Of a stretch of 64,000 nt of DNA, positions 39,551 through 50,400 are shown in pieces. A program made the translations under genes and the position numbers. The notes beneath the pieces were generated by a model, which saw only the letters and a list, made by a program, of their open reading frames with translations, was not told the DNA's origin and did not search any database. Positions within the stretch are counted from its first letter, which is position 1. Every line of letters starts with the position of its first letter. The stretch lies in the NCBI GenBank assembly GCA_002077045.2, contig KZ111149.1:1305820-1369819 (forward strand), read 5' to 3'. Source of the DNA: Rachicladosporium sp. CCFEE 5018. Lineage: Eukaryota; Ascomycota; Dothideomycetes; Cladosporiales; Cladosporiaceae.

Positions 39551-40506
39551 TCAAGACGCCTCTTGCATACTCTCGGCTTCGGCAATTTCCTTCAGTCGTG
39601 GGAAAGGAGGCATCCCATGAGCCCTCTGAACGAGTAAGCGCAACTTATTGGGCATATCATCGTCACCCCAAGCTGTCTGTATGTCCTTAAAGGTTCGCTT
39701 GTCTGCCAGAGAAAAGTCTTCGTTTACTTGCGAGAAGCGGACACATTCGAAGGTCGTATTCATGTTCTCCCACGATGCCGGTAGGAGTTTCGTGTCTCGG
39801 AACTTGCGGATGAAGGTCATGAACGCCGCATTCGAGGTAGACTCGCCGCTGTGGATCGAACCGCGCAACACATGACCCACGATATCTTGACAATCCTCTT
39901 GCCACAGCCGCATGCAGTCGATGAGCAGCTTGAAGGTCTCGATCCGGGGTAGATCGTGACTGTGGTTCAACAAGTCAGTACGGTGATTTCCGTTCGAACC
40001 TTGAAGCGACAAGATACTCACAGAAAAGTGCCATCTTGCAGTGCGGTGAAAGGCTTCGCTTTGAGCTTGATACCGCTCCCAGTAGAAGCCGCTCCCAGTC
40101 GCCTCACGTGCCACTCCTCTCTATCGGAGCAAGTGCTTACGTCCGCAAGCAAAACGCCAGTATACTGTCCGTTTGGGTAGGCGGCGAACAACTCAGCAAT
40201 GTTCTTGCAGTGTAGCTTGTGTGCCGGCCAGTCGGCCGTCTGGCAGGTATTGTCGCAGTACTGAATGTATTTGCATTTAGCACACTTTCGCAGCGGCTTG
40301 TCCTTCGCGCCGCACATGTTGCACTTGCCGAGACCTGAATGATTTGTCGACGTGATGCTGGGCGACCAGGCGATGTGTGTTGCGAGTTGCGGGAATGAAT
40401 GCGGCGCGGAGACTGGAGTGAGAGACGATCGACCACGTCTGTCGTGCTTGCCGTGTCTCAAACATGACAGCCTGGGCTGAGTGAGGAAAGAGCGACGCCC
40501 GTGCAC
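39551..40506 (-). CDS. MYND-finger protein, tandem copy 3 (5' end unresolved)
   Basis: Exon 2 is 39959-39551; a 62-nt intron (40021-39960, GTGAGT donor, TACTGACTT branch, CCACAG acceptor, phase 2) joins DGTFL to HDLPRIETFKLLIDCMR. The upstream exon contains a complete MYND finger (CNMC, CAKC, YCDNTC, WPAHKLHC), the best preserved of the three copies. The frame is open to 40506 but has no ATG before the finger; the first in-frame ATG, at 40317, lies between the first two Cys and would remove one ligand. Either a first exon was missed or the start codon is lost. The C-terminal domain is intact: FKDIQTAWGDDDMPNKLRLL. Confidence 0.7.
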
Positions 40507-40553
40507 ACACGTGCACTAATCGTCGCCAAAGCTATCTTTCGCCCTACAGTCGT

Positions 40554-42935
40554 TCACCCAATGAACTCCCCGTCAGCCATTCCCTCCCAAGCCGCACCAG
40601 TCTCCCACACCCTCTGCATGAGCTTCCTCGCACGACTGACATGCTGCATACCCCACCCCTCCACGCTCGTCAGTCTCTCCATGAACAATCTCCTCTGCTC
40701 GTCCGTAAGCGCCTCGCATCCTGCAGTGAAGATCGGGAACAGCAAGCAGCTCTCTGCCGTGCTGCCTTTCCGTACTGCTGACAGTGAGCGCACAATATGA
40801 TTCACTGACTTCTGCACTTCCTCCGAAGTAGATGGCAGATTGAGAACGCGACGCGAGAGGTGGATCATCCCCGCCCAGTGGTACGCTTCATTTGTAGCGT
40901 AGATCTCATTGATGTCTTGCTCTGACTTCGCATTGTCAGATGCGCCGTCTGCGGGTGTCGTATGCGTGCAGCCTCCGTAGACACACTTAGCACTCGCTTG
41001 TAAACGCTTCTTCAGCTCCTCAGCTTGTGTGGCAACGGCTTCACTTGGCCGCCAGCCTGGTCTTGCTGAGCGGGTGATGGGGTTGATGCGCTCTTTGTCG
41101 CACTGCCATGCAAGCTCTGCGACACCAGCAAGCAAAGCTATACATCTACCGGAGAAGCCGAAGAAGCAGTCAATCTGATAGATCTCGGCATCACTTCGAT
41201 TCACGAGCCATAGACCGCCACCATCCTCCAGGTAGGCGCCACACAGTGGTTGCGTCTGGCGACCGCCGCTCATGCTGCCTAGTACGTCCAGGTAGGCGAA
41301 CCATCGAGACAGGAATGAGATAGCCGCCCTGTCTCTAGCACCCGCTGCTCGCTGTGCTAGATCGTGCAGCCCACCTCGAGCGACGATGAACTGTCGAGCG
41401 ACTTGCAGATGGTTCTGCCATGTGATAGGCACGACAAAAGTGTTCGGCGAGATGATCTCGAGCGATGCCAGCATGATTGCGGTTGCGAGTGGCGCGAGTG
41501 AGTTCGGATCTGCTGGGTCAGCACTGCCAGGTGACGATGGCTCGTTCAGCGCTCTGCGCAATGCTGGGAAGACATCCGACATCCACTGAGCGATTCGATT
41601 CGCAGGCTCGGGGTGATTTAGCAGTCTGGCACGATGAGAGGCGGAGAATGCGAGCATGAGATGAAGCAAATGCTTGTTCCGCACTGCCATCTGCGGAAGG
41701 ACGCTCCGGAGAGGGTTTTCAGGACAATCATGAGGCACCAGTATTCGTGCTGTGTGATTTAGGAAGTGATGAAAGTATAGTAAGTTCATGGGGTTATCAC
41801 TGAGCTCGAATGGAAGCGGCTCCAGTGCGCGGGGTACCCTAACGGGCACAGGCTTGTCGTAGTAGCCACCAGGTTCGAGTGCCATCTGTCTAGCCTCTGC
41901 CTCAGCAGACGATGTGCTGGTTTCAGAGTGTGCATCGCTCGTCCTGCGAAGATCCGGTGACCGTGGTCCGATAGCACCTCGATCGTCGTTCCGGGGCGCG
42001 TCCAGATCCGGTAGCCCGTGATCATAGCCGTACAATCTCGAGCTGTGACTGTCACTGCGAACATGCTGCGGACGCATGGGCTCATCCGATGGATCAGAGA
42101 GCAATGACTTGACCGACAGCCGCCGCAGATCTGGAGGATCCTGCAATGACATGGGAGCAGGAGGAGGCGGGGGGAAAGGGGATGTAGTGGAGATACTCGA
42201 CCCGGGCGTGGCAGGAGTATTGACAATACTGCTGATACTGTGCGGTGTGTAGTATGTCGAATCGGGACTTTGCTGATCATGCATTGATGGCGGCGGAGGA
42301 ACAGCGTACGGTGGACTGGGTTGGCCACCCAAGAAGGGCATCCGTGGACTCAGCTTCATGCGCTTCGAGCTGTGATCGGGCGACCAGGTTGGAGGTGTTG
42401 CTGTTGATGAGGTCGAAGGAGTGCCCACACTTGCGCTGAGCTGCGCATATGGCGGCAAGTCGTGCCCGGACTGCGCCTGATAGTCGTGCGGCGCATCTTG
42501 AAGCTTTGCGAGTTGCAGACTTGGATCGATCGAGATCATGGGCGCTGCTCCTGGCACAGTATCTGGACCTGCGTGTGATATCGGTCGCTCCTGTTTGGGT
42601 TGGCGAGACGCGGACTGTGGTCTGGGACTGGGTTGCGCGGAGAATACATGCTCAAAGCCACCCTTTGCTGATCTTGATGCCGGTGTAGCGAACGATTCTG
42701 GCGTTGCAACAAATGTGAAGCTTCCGGATTCAGTTTCCAGATCATCCTGATCCTTCTTCGATCGCCCTCCCCACGTCAGACGTATTGAGTAGTCGCAAGT
42801 CGTTCCGTTCTTCACGCAGGTCGCGCAAGTCGGTCTCTCCTCCGGGCATCGGATCTTCTTTGCCTTGCAAGGCCAGCAACCTGTGCGACTGCGCTTTTTG
42901 GGCTCAGCGCTGCCATCCTTCTTCGGTCTCGGCAT
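40554..42935 (-). CDS. Zn(II)2Cys6 fungal transcription factor
   Basis: Single exon, 793 residues. The binuclear zinc cluster is complete: Cys20, Cys23, Cys30, Cys37, Cys40 and Cys47 with C-x2-C-x6-C-x6-C-x2-C-x6-C spacing, preceded by basic KKRSRTG. A Pro/Ser-rich linker of about 290 residues follows. The C-terminal half (from about residue 350) is the helical fungal-specific regulatory region of the type seen with this cluster (LLYFHHFLNHTARIL, MAVRNKHLLHLMLAFSASHRARLL, MLASLEIISPNTFVVPITWQNHL). It would bind CGG-containing DNA in the nucleus; targets are unknown. The downstream neighbour on the same strand is MYND copy 3, 50 bp away. Confidence 0.93.
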   Translation of the reverse strand: MPRPKKDGSAEPKKRSRTGCWPCKAKKIRCPEERPTCATCVKNGTTCDYSIRLTWGGRSKKDQDDLETESGSFTFVATPESFATPASRSAKGGFEHVFSAQPSPRPQSASRQPKQERPISHAGPDTVPGAAPMISIDPSLQLAKLQDAPHDYQAQSGHDLPPYAQLSASVGTPSTSSTATPPTWSPDHSSKRMKLSPRMPFLGGQPSPPYAVPPPPSMHDQQSPDSTYYTPHSISSIVNTPATPGSSISTTSPFPPPPPAPMSLQDPPDLRRLSVKSLLSDPSDEPMRPQHVRSDSHSSRLYGYDHGLPDLDAPRNDDRGAIGPRSPDLRRTSDAHSETSTSSAEAEARQMALEPGGYYDKPVPVRVPRALEPLPFELSDNPMNLLYFHHFLNHTARILVPHDCPENPLRSVLPQMAVRNKHLLHLMLAFSASHRARLLNHPEPANRIAQWMSDVFPALRRALNEPSSPGSADPADPNSLAPLATAIMLASLEIISPNTFVVPITWQNHLQVARQFIVARGGLHDLAQRAAGARDRAAISFLSRWFAYLDVLGSMSGGRQTQPLCGAYLEDGGGLWLVNRSDAEIYQIDCFFGFSGRCIALLAGVAELAWQCDKERINPITRSARPGWRPSEAVATQAEELKKRLQASAKCVYGGCTHTTPADGASDNAKSEQDINEIYATNEAYHWAGMIHLSRRVLNLPSTSEEVQKSVNHIVRSLSAVRKGSTAESCLLFPIFTAGCEALTDEQRRLFMERLTSVEGWGMQHVSRARKLMQRVWETGAAWEGMADGEFIG

Positions 42936-43466
42936 TCTGGACGGCTACGAAGCCTACGCCGGTGCGAAGGTGCACTTGCGTTCGAGGGCTGAGGGCAGCG
43001 ATTCGATAGGCGGAGGGCAGAGAGGATGCGCCGCTAAGTCATGGAGAGGGCCGTATTTTGCCAGTCATTTCAATGGCATCCAACGACCCTGCGCGACTTA
43101 CTACGGCAAACACGAGGAGCCATGCTGTTGCTGCATGCACTCGGCGGCTGAAGTGCTTATCTTAGAGTTCATCCCCACGTGAGCTCCGGAGGCGCGGGGT
43201 GTTCCTTGCCAAGCGCAGGCGCTAGGTCTTCACCTCCGATGGAGACGTTCGGTGGGCGGCATGCGACATCATCATATGCTATTACGGGAATCTCGAAGAC
43301 CAGGCGGTCTTGGTCTAGACCATGGAAGCCGCGGCATCAGTACGGACACAACTCCTATCAGGACGAGCCTTGTTTGCTACTCGATCATTGCCTATGTGCT
43401 ATGCTACATGCCTATGAACAAACTCCAATCAGAATGGAACTCAGCCCGCGACGCCCGTAGACCACT
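42936..43466. other. Intergenic, no supported gene
   Basis: About 530 bp upstream of the zinc-cluster gene; only short frames. Confidence 0.5.
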
Positions 43467-44181
43467 TCAGATAGTAAGGTGCGATCCCCTCGTCACGAAC
43501 GAACTCCGACTACTCCTGTTCTGATGGAACTGGTAGGGGTAATTTGGCACCTCATTTCTCGCCATCCTCGCACTCAGGTATGGTGACCCTCGAGGATCGT
43601 GACGATCCCTGAACCCACTGCCGCCATAGGGTCTGCTGTCGCGCGCATCAAAGCCTCTGAAGGCGCCACGAGCATGGTAGCGCTCGCCTATGCCACCTCC
43701 GCCATGTGGCCGACTAGACCGCCCACCGAGACCGGCGAATGTGTCTGCACGTTAATACTGTTGCTGGTATGGCCTGCGCTCGCGATCGGGTACTTGGTAG
43801 GCAGACCTTCCGCCACGGTAGCCACCGCCACCGTCTCCGAAGCGATCCTGGAGGCCATCAAATCGGCGACCGAGGCCGCCAGCGAAGCGGCCGAGCCCAC
43901 CTGCTTAGCTGTCAATGCCTATCTGCTCAGCCTAGCCATACACGTAGCCTTCGGAATGGAGACGTCGCGAACGAGGCGCTGCGGAGAGAGCGATCTAGCT
44001 TACCAAATGTGGATTCGACGACTGGCCACCTCTGGCGTCGCATTGCCCTACAGTGGGAGTCAGTGTCGATATGCCTGTAAAGATCATGCATCAACGACTC
44101 ACGATTCTCCATCATGCCAATGTAAGCCGGACTGAAGCCCGCAGGATGGCGACGAAGCGCCTCTCGGTCTCGCCAAGACAT
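43467..44181 (-). pseudogene. Decayed Gly/Arg/Tyr-rich protein gene
   Basis: Read on the minus strand, a first exon (44181-44103: MSWRDREALRR, then HPAGFSPAYIGMMENR) is joined by a 55-nt intron (GTGAGT, CACTGACTC branch, CTGTAG) to DARGGQSSNPH. A Gly-rich stretch follows in another frame (DGGGGYRGGRSAY, RRPYQQQY), then TAA at 43752-43754, and in the same frame DTFAGLGGRSSRPHGGGG, RHDPRGSPY and onward to a stop at 43467. The TAA sits where Gln (CAA) would fit, and a TGA at 44191-44193, just upstream of the ATG, sits where Arg (CGA) would fit. Together with the frame mismatch between the exons this indicates a broken RGG-box-like gene. A missed intron is the alternative. Confidence 0.45.
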
Positions 44182-44650
44182 GACCAAAGCTCAGATATCC
44201 GGATGTTTATTGATCGCGGATGCTTGTCGAGATGCTGGTAAGAGCTGGTGATGATTTCGAACTTGCAGATCCCTTCGCTTGACGATCTTGCGTCGAGTGG
44301 CAACTGCAGAGTGCAAGAACCTTTGAGTTCAAGGTTCACGTTGGTGACTGGCATGGTACCCTCTGCCGCTCCGCTGACGACGCTATGTCCTCTTGACCGA
44401 TGTCTGGTCGGATCGCATTCACTCCGCACCATCCTCTATTCTTAATTACCGCTGCTACCCGATGTCAGCGTCCACCACTGCCAGTGAGTCGGCTGGTGTT
44501 CGATACGCACAAATGGAGTACTCATCGAGTCGAGCGGCGTGAATAAAGGTGGGTGAGTGGTGGAGTTCCTACTCTACCCAGCGAACGCCAGAATTACTGT
44601 GCCTGTACCCATCACGTGTCTCTATAGTTTACGGTCTCCTTCCTCTGACA

Positions 44651-44987
44651 TCAACCCCACCAAGTTCTCATCCGATCCCTGAACCCCATCCTCGGGTACC
44701 ACCCACCACGCGGCTGGGCATCAGTTTGCCAAGATCCTCTCGCTCTACTCAACAGAAACGGGGGCTGCGAGTGGCGGTGAGCTACAGCATATAGTCAGCA
44801 AGAACACTGGCAAGATTAGCCTCCCGAGATCCATCAATAGACGGTTCTGCAGCATGCCTAGGTACGCTGAACTAGTTCTGAAGCAGTAACTTTCGTGACG
44901 AGGCATGCTACATCGAGTTGGAGGAGCCCGGCCGTAGGCTGCTTGATGAAGCTCGTAGGGAAACTGGTTGTTGTAGCGGCGTGTCAT
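44651..44987 (-). CDS. Small Arg/Gly/Tyr-rich protein related to the neighbouring decayed gene
   Basis: Proposed two exons, 44987-44843 and 44781-44651, 91 residues. The 61-nt intron has a good branch and acceptor (TTGCTGACTATATGCTGTAG) but a weak donor (GTCTAT). The segment SSAYLGMLQN before the intron matches SPAYIGMMEN of the gene at 44181, with an intron at the same place, and the end PRGGWYPRMGFRDRMRT resembles its GGSGFRDRHDPRG. Without the intron the frame runs to a different C-terminus at 44745. No family recognised; the composition suggests RNA binding, but that is only inference. Confidence 0.45.
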
Positions 44988-45301
44988 GCTGATGAAGATA
45001 TGTATGATGTCGAGGGGCTCGAAAGTAGTGTGACGGAGTGATCATGGAGCAGCATCGTCGTAGAGGAGCACATAACGACGATCCGGGGTGTCAGTACATG
45101 CAAGCACCACGGGAGATGTCTGCCACGACTGCGCTCATGGTACGAGTATGAAAGTGAGTGTATGGGGCTTTATTCGTTGCGTATGTGGTCTCCGCCACCG
45201 CGTACAAGATGCACTACAAGCTCAGAATTTCTTACACAGTGTATATGAAGCTAGGCCTGGAAGATGGTCAGCGTTGGACATGGTCAATGGGGATCTGGGA
45301 C
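44988..45301. other. Intergenic, no supported gene
   Basis: About 310 bp between the small gene and the end of the transporter gene; nothing recognised. Confidence 0.5.
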
Positions 45302-47009
45302 TTACTTCTTATCTCCCATCAACTCGATCTCGCTATCAGTCTTGCCAGCGATCAGGTGGTCCTTCTTACCGGCCAGTCTCTTCTTATTCTCGGATATGAG
45401 CATGAAGTGTGTGAACAAGCTTCCACCAAGCAGAAACACAACCATGTAGGCCAACACCACGGCATGACCAGGACGATAGTTCGGCTTGTCCTTGGCCTGA
45501 TAGATGTTGCTGCTTACGATACCGTTGAGATTGCCCCATCCAATAACGAAGCCGAGGGTGACACCCCTCTTGTACACTCCCTCGCTGTTGTTTGCTGCCC
45601 AGGAGATGGTGTTGGCGACACACGGATAGATGCCCATCGCTCCGAGAAATGTACCAGCGTACTTGATGCCTGTGGACTTCGTCGGCGCACCGAGCAGCAT
45701 GCTGAACCCGGTAATCCCGATCAACGACACTCCAATGTTACACCACCCTCGCTGCTTCGTCCGATCAGCCAGCCAGCCAATCAAGATTGTCAACACCGCT
45801 GCCGCAGCATACGGCGGCACACTAAGCAAGTTTGCCTGCGTACTAGCATAGCCAAGCTCCTGCACAATCGTGGGCAAGAAGAGCGAGAAGCTGTACAGCG
45901 CGCCGTCACAGCCCATGTATACGACTGCGAACGCCCAAGTCTTCCAGTCTTTGACGGAGGCCCAGAAGTAGGACATCTTGAACTCTTCGTGCTCGGCTGA
46001 GGACTGGCCGTCAGACTTGAGACGGCGAAGCACTCGTAGTCGGTCGTCATCGGAGAGGAACTTCGCTTCGTCGGGAAAGTCGTGGACCATCCAGTACGAG
46101 ACTCCGCCGATCAGCACAGTGGCGAGACCTTCGAGAATGAAGATCCAGGCCCAGCCCTTCTTGCCGCCGATGCCGTCCATGAGTGCGATCGCAGCGGCAA
46201 GAAGGCCACCGAAGCTACCAGCAAGTGCCGCAGCGGAGAAGAAGACTGCCGCTCGAATGCCGAGTTCGCTGCGCTTGTACCAGCAGGAGAGGTAGTAGCT
46301 ACCGAAGTCAGCATAGTCCTGTCAGTACACCCGTAACGTTACTCACTTCACACCAGGGAATAATCCCGCCTCTGCAACTCCCAGGAAAAATCTCGCTGCA
46401 GCCAGGCCCGAGAAGTTGTGCACAAAGCCCATGAAGCACATGACTATACCCCAAAGAACCTAATAGATGTGAATCAGCATCACCTGCATCGATGGCACTC
46501 CATCTTAGCTTACCATGATTGCTGGGATGAAGATGCTTGGCCGTAACCTCTTGAGCAACACGTTCGTCAAAGGCTCGAAGCCCGCATAGCTCACAAAGAA
46601 CAGACTGAGGGCAGCGTTGTACTGGCCGTTAGTCATTTTGAGATCCTTGACGAGGCCATCGACTTTGGCATTGCCTATGTTTGTCGTGCATCGCTTGTCA
46701 GCTAGAGAAGCCCAGGCAGAGCACAGTGAGTCTTATCTGTCGAGGAATGAGACGAGGTAGAGTAGTGTGAGCCATGGTATGAGCTTGAAGTCCAAGCGGC
46801 GGACGAGGGCTTTGTCCTGGGTCGTAAGTCAGTGCTGGTAAATGGGCTGAGAATCTCAGAGCAGGGCGTACGATAGCAGCTCTCTCTGCCTCACTCTTCC
46901 CCGCATCGGGATCCGGGAAGCGCTCTTCGATATGACTATCGAGATCAATGTGCTTCTCATCGACATGGTTGCCGGAGCCATGGCTGCTGCCGCTGTCGTC
47001 TTTCCCCAT
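45302..47009 (-). CDS. Dal5-type anion:cation symporter (major facilitator superfamily)
   Basis: Five exons, 47009-46872, 46816-46737, 46685-46514, 46459-46347 and 46298-45302, 499 residues, the usual size. Introns 1, 3 and 4 (55, 54 and 48 nt) are GT-AG. The second (46736-46686, 51 nt) runs ATAAGA...GCTGAC...CAC, AT-AC, and is needed to give FLDRTNIGNAKVDGL, the hallmark of this family after the first membrane segment. Twelve membrane segments can be placed, with FPGVNYYLSCWYKRSE and SAAALAGSFGGLLA between segments 4 and 5. Relatives carry allantoate, nicotinate, vitamins or other organic anions with protons. It is transcribed in the same direction as the debranching-enzyme gene upstream. 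Confidence 0.92.
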
Positions 47010-47482
47010 CTCGTCGTGTACTGGGCGAAAGAAGTCGTGGACGAGTTCTCAAATGAATGAAACCATCGACTGCCACGACATTAACAGCCGCGGAGTGTAG
47101 TATGTCATCCCGAGGTGGCATCAGCGCAAACACCCGTGTAGGAGGAGCGGGAGCAAGGTTCTTGGGCATGGCAGATTCACAAGCGAGCGAGCTAAGGCGC
47201 AATAAGCTCACCTAAGAGGCCGATGAAGATTGCCAAGGCACGCCATGAGGTGCGGGGATCGTGGGGACGGGAGGGAATGGAGAGTTGCGGCTGATGGCCG
47301 GACTTACATTTGCCGATGAGCGGTTGTGAGGATGTACACATTGCTCAGGTGCTATGTACAGTGCTTAGGTACACCCACTTCCTCGCAGTTGTCAGTCTAT
47401 GCCAATGGTGTATAGGTCTTGCACATTGTGCTCGTCAACATCGTATCTCATGAGATGTACCAGGTCCGTCATATCATCATCT
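47010..47482. other. Intergenic, no supported gene
   Basis: About 470 bp: promoter of the transporter and 3' flank of the debranching-enzyme gene, both on the minus strand. Confidence 0.5.
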
Positions 47483-50400
47483 TCAGAGGGCCTCGGCACT
47501 GTACTTGCTCGCGTCGTCGTAGAGATCTATTATGCACCCTGCGGACCAAGCTTGGGTAGGGCACTGCAATTGACGTCAGTATGTTTCAACGCCGAGAATG
47601 GAGGTGGGCTCATCACTCACCGAATCCCCACAGAACTCGCCATTTCTCTGCGTCAATTCGGTCAAGCCCGCCCAAGGACTCTGCTTGATGGCAGCCATGC
47701 AGCCATGTAACCTTGCAGTGACCTGCTGGAAAGCTTCCACTCTCTCCTCATGCGTGGTGCACTTCATGAACAAGAACTTACAAAGCGCCCGCAAGAAGAA
47801 GCCTGTCGGCCAGAGCCATTCAGGTCCCTGGTGGTAGTTCCGGCCTTTGGCCGTCTGATAGTTGTCGCTGTCCTCGCTGTTGATGTAGTACGGATGGTAT
47901 TCGAGATCGGCCGGGTCGAGGGTAGCCATCCCGGTCGGTCCGCGAAGAGCGTGGTCCGCTACCTCAAGTGCTCCGAGAGCGTGCGACAGGGTGAAGAGAT
48001 CTGGAGCGACGGTCATGGCGATGGGGAAGTTCGGCCGGAGTTGGTAATCGCGATACTCCTTCTTGCCGCGGTAGACGTCTTTGTAGATGCCGGTGCGGTT
48101 GACAATCTTGGGATTGATGTCGTACTTGGACCACTCACTGCGATCGTTGGGGATGTAATAGCAGTGTTCGAAGGAGGACTTGAGCTTTGCGGCCCAATTT
48201 GTGTAGCTGACCTTGTGGCCTTCGCTGTTGGTCACACCATCGTGGGCAAAGATGCCATCTACGTTGAGACCAGAGACCCACTTGAGAGTGCTGTACAGCA
48301 GACCGGTGATCTCGACTGGTGCGCCATCACGGCTGGTGCCAGGGTGGCCTTTGCTGCCGGCTTTGGTCGACTCACCCATCTTGTCCATCCAAGTGCCGCA
48401 GTTGGACTCATTACCCCCGAAGATGATGCCAGTCTTCCAATCGACATCGATGTCAATGTTGAAGCCCTCATCCTTCATCTGACTGTCGATGCCAGGTCCG
48501 GCGTTGTACTCGCGGAAGTGCATGCCACCAGCATGACGCTGCAGGCACTCGTGGACGACCTCAGCTATCGTACTTTCTTGTGAGTAAGCGCGCTTGTCAT
48601 CCCATGCAAACCAAGTGTCGTCATATGGCAGGAATCGACGCTCTACCTTCTCCTCTAGGATTGCATGTCCGTCCGGCACAAGGTTGCAGTAGTCCTGAAT
48701 GTTCTGGAGGAAGAACCAAACCGAATCTCGACTGTTGTAGCGCGGTAGCTTCGCAGAGCCGAGCAGATTGGGGATCATGCCATGCTTGACGACCGATGCA
48801 AAGCAGAGAATGTGCTCTTTCGCCTCCTCATAGCGACCAGTACAGAGCAGCAGCCCACGCATGGCGATCATGATGTCGCGACCCCAGCATCGAGCCCAGT
48901 CCTGGGCGAAGTGGGGTAAGCCAGCAGCCAGGGACGGCACAAGCTTGTCCGGCCAGAGTGAAGCGTTTGGCATGTAGCCCTGGAGCTGGTAGCTTACCAT
49001 GGCCAATGACTTGAGAAAGCGCTGGCCGGTCTTGACATTGTCGTTCATGAGCTCAATACCGCGTTCGAAGCCAGCTCTGTATGCTGTCTGAATGACGAGG
49101 GCGAAGTAGCGAGGCAGCAGGAACGAAGGCAGCTTACGAATGGCGTCAAAGCGAGTCCGCAGCCACTCTGCAGGTCCAGTTAAATTGGCATACTCGGATT
49201 GGCCCGCAAGCTTGTCCAGGCGGCCGACGATGTAATCCAGCGCCCATTGACCAGAACGCAGGTGCTCGCAGATGGGGTGTCCAAGATCGTTGCTTGCTAC
49301 AACGTCGCGCAGGATGGACCACCAACCCTGCAGACCGCAGTACACCAGAGCTCCTATGCCCGGAACGGAATACACGCCATCTTGACCCTGAGAAGCAGCG
49401 CGTTCCTCGGAGTCGGCACGATACATGATGACGTTCAGATCGATTAGCCCAACGCTCTTGAATGCGTCCTTGGCACCGGAGGTGACATACTTGTCCAAGC
49501 CCTCACTGTGCTCAGCAGCAGGAATCCAGGTCTCGAAGACTGCAATCGAGCCAGCGCCAAACGCACCCGGCAGGCGGATGATAGTATCATCCCCTTTTGC
49601 TTCGACTGTGACGCCTCGGATGTCCTTTGTGTGCGATGGCACGCCTTGCAGAACCTTTGCATGTATGGCAGTCTGCTTGGCATCATAGCTCTGGTCGCAC
49701 TCGAGGCTCCAGGCACCAAGTAGCTTAGCCTTTGTCCCGGACAAAGCATCTGGCTGAAAGCTACCGCTACCACTGTTCGATCCGGGAAACGCAGTGTGGG
49801 CGATGAGGTAGTAGCCCTTGCGGGACTTCGGGTGAATCCTGTGGACTGTGATGTATTCGCCGTCATGATGGACGTGAGACTCGCTGTAGCCGTCCATACC
49901 CATGATCTGGTGAAGCTGATTCATGAGCTTCTTGATGGCTCCTGCGCCCTCGAAAGCTCCGATCTTGAGGCTCTCGCCGAGCTTGAGATTGCTGTATGGG
50001 CTTGAGTATGGTCGAGTCTCGTGTACAAGCTCGATGAGCTCTGGGTACAACTCATCCATACCAAAGACCGAGCCGGAGGCCGATGCGCACATTGCAACAA
50101 GTGCCGAGCTTGAGATCGTGTCACGACCATCACGACGCTGTACAGGCGTCTCGTTGTCATGTGTGCAGTCCATGAGAAGCGCGTGAATCTTCGATGGAAC
50201 GATCTTGTGAACAATTTCACGACCCTGCGGGGCTGTCCCGTTCGTGTGTGCGCCATTGGTAAGTGAGCTGTCGGCGGCAGGCTTGTCAGTGCCAGACACA
50301 TCATCGACGGCAAAGCTGCCGACAGGTCGACCAGCATTGATGTGAACGAGCTTGCTAAGCTCCGCGGGCGACCAGACCTGCATAGCCTCGCGGATGAGGC

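Noticed and set aside
43599..44135. 178-codon plus-strand frame opposite the Gly-rich pseudogene
   Set aside because: Ala/Thr-rich mirror of Gly/Arg codons; the minus strand shows conserved segments shared with the next gene.
45158..46000. 280-codon plus-strand frame opposite the transporter
   Set aside because: Antisense of the large last exon of the transporter.
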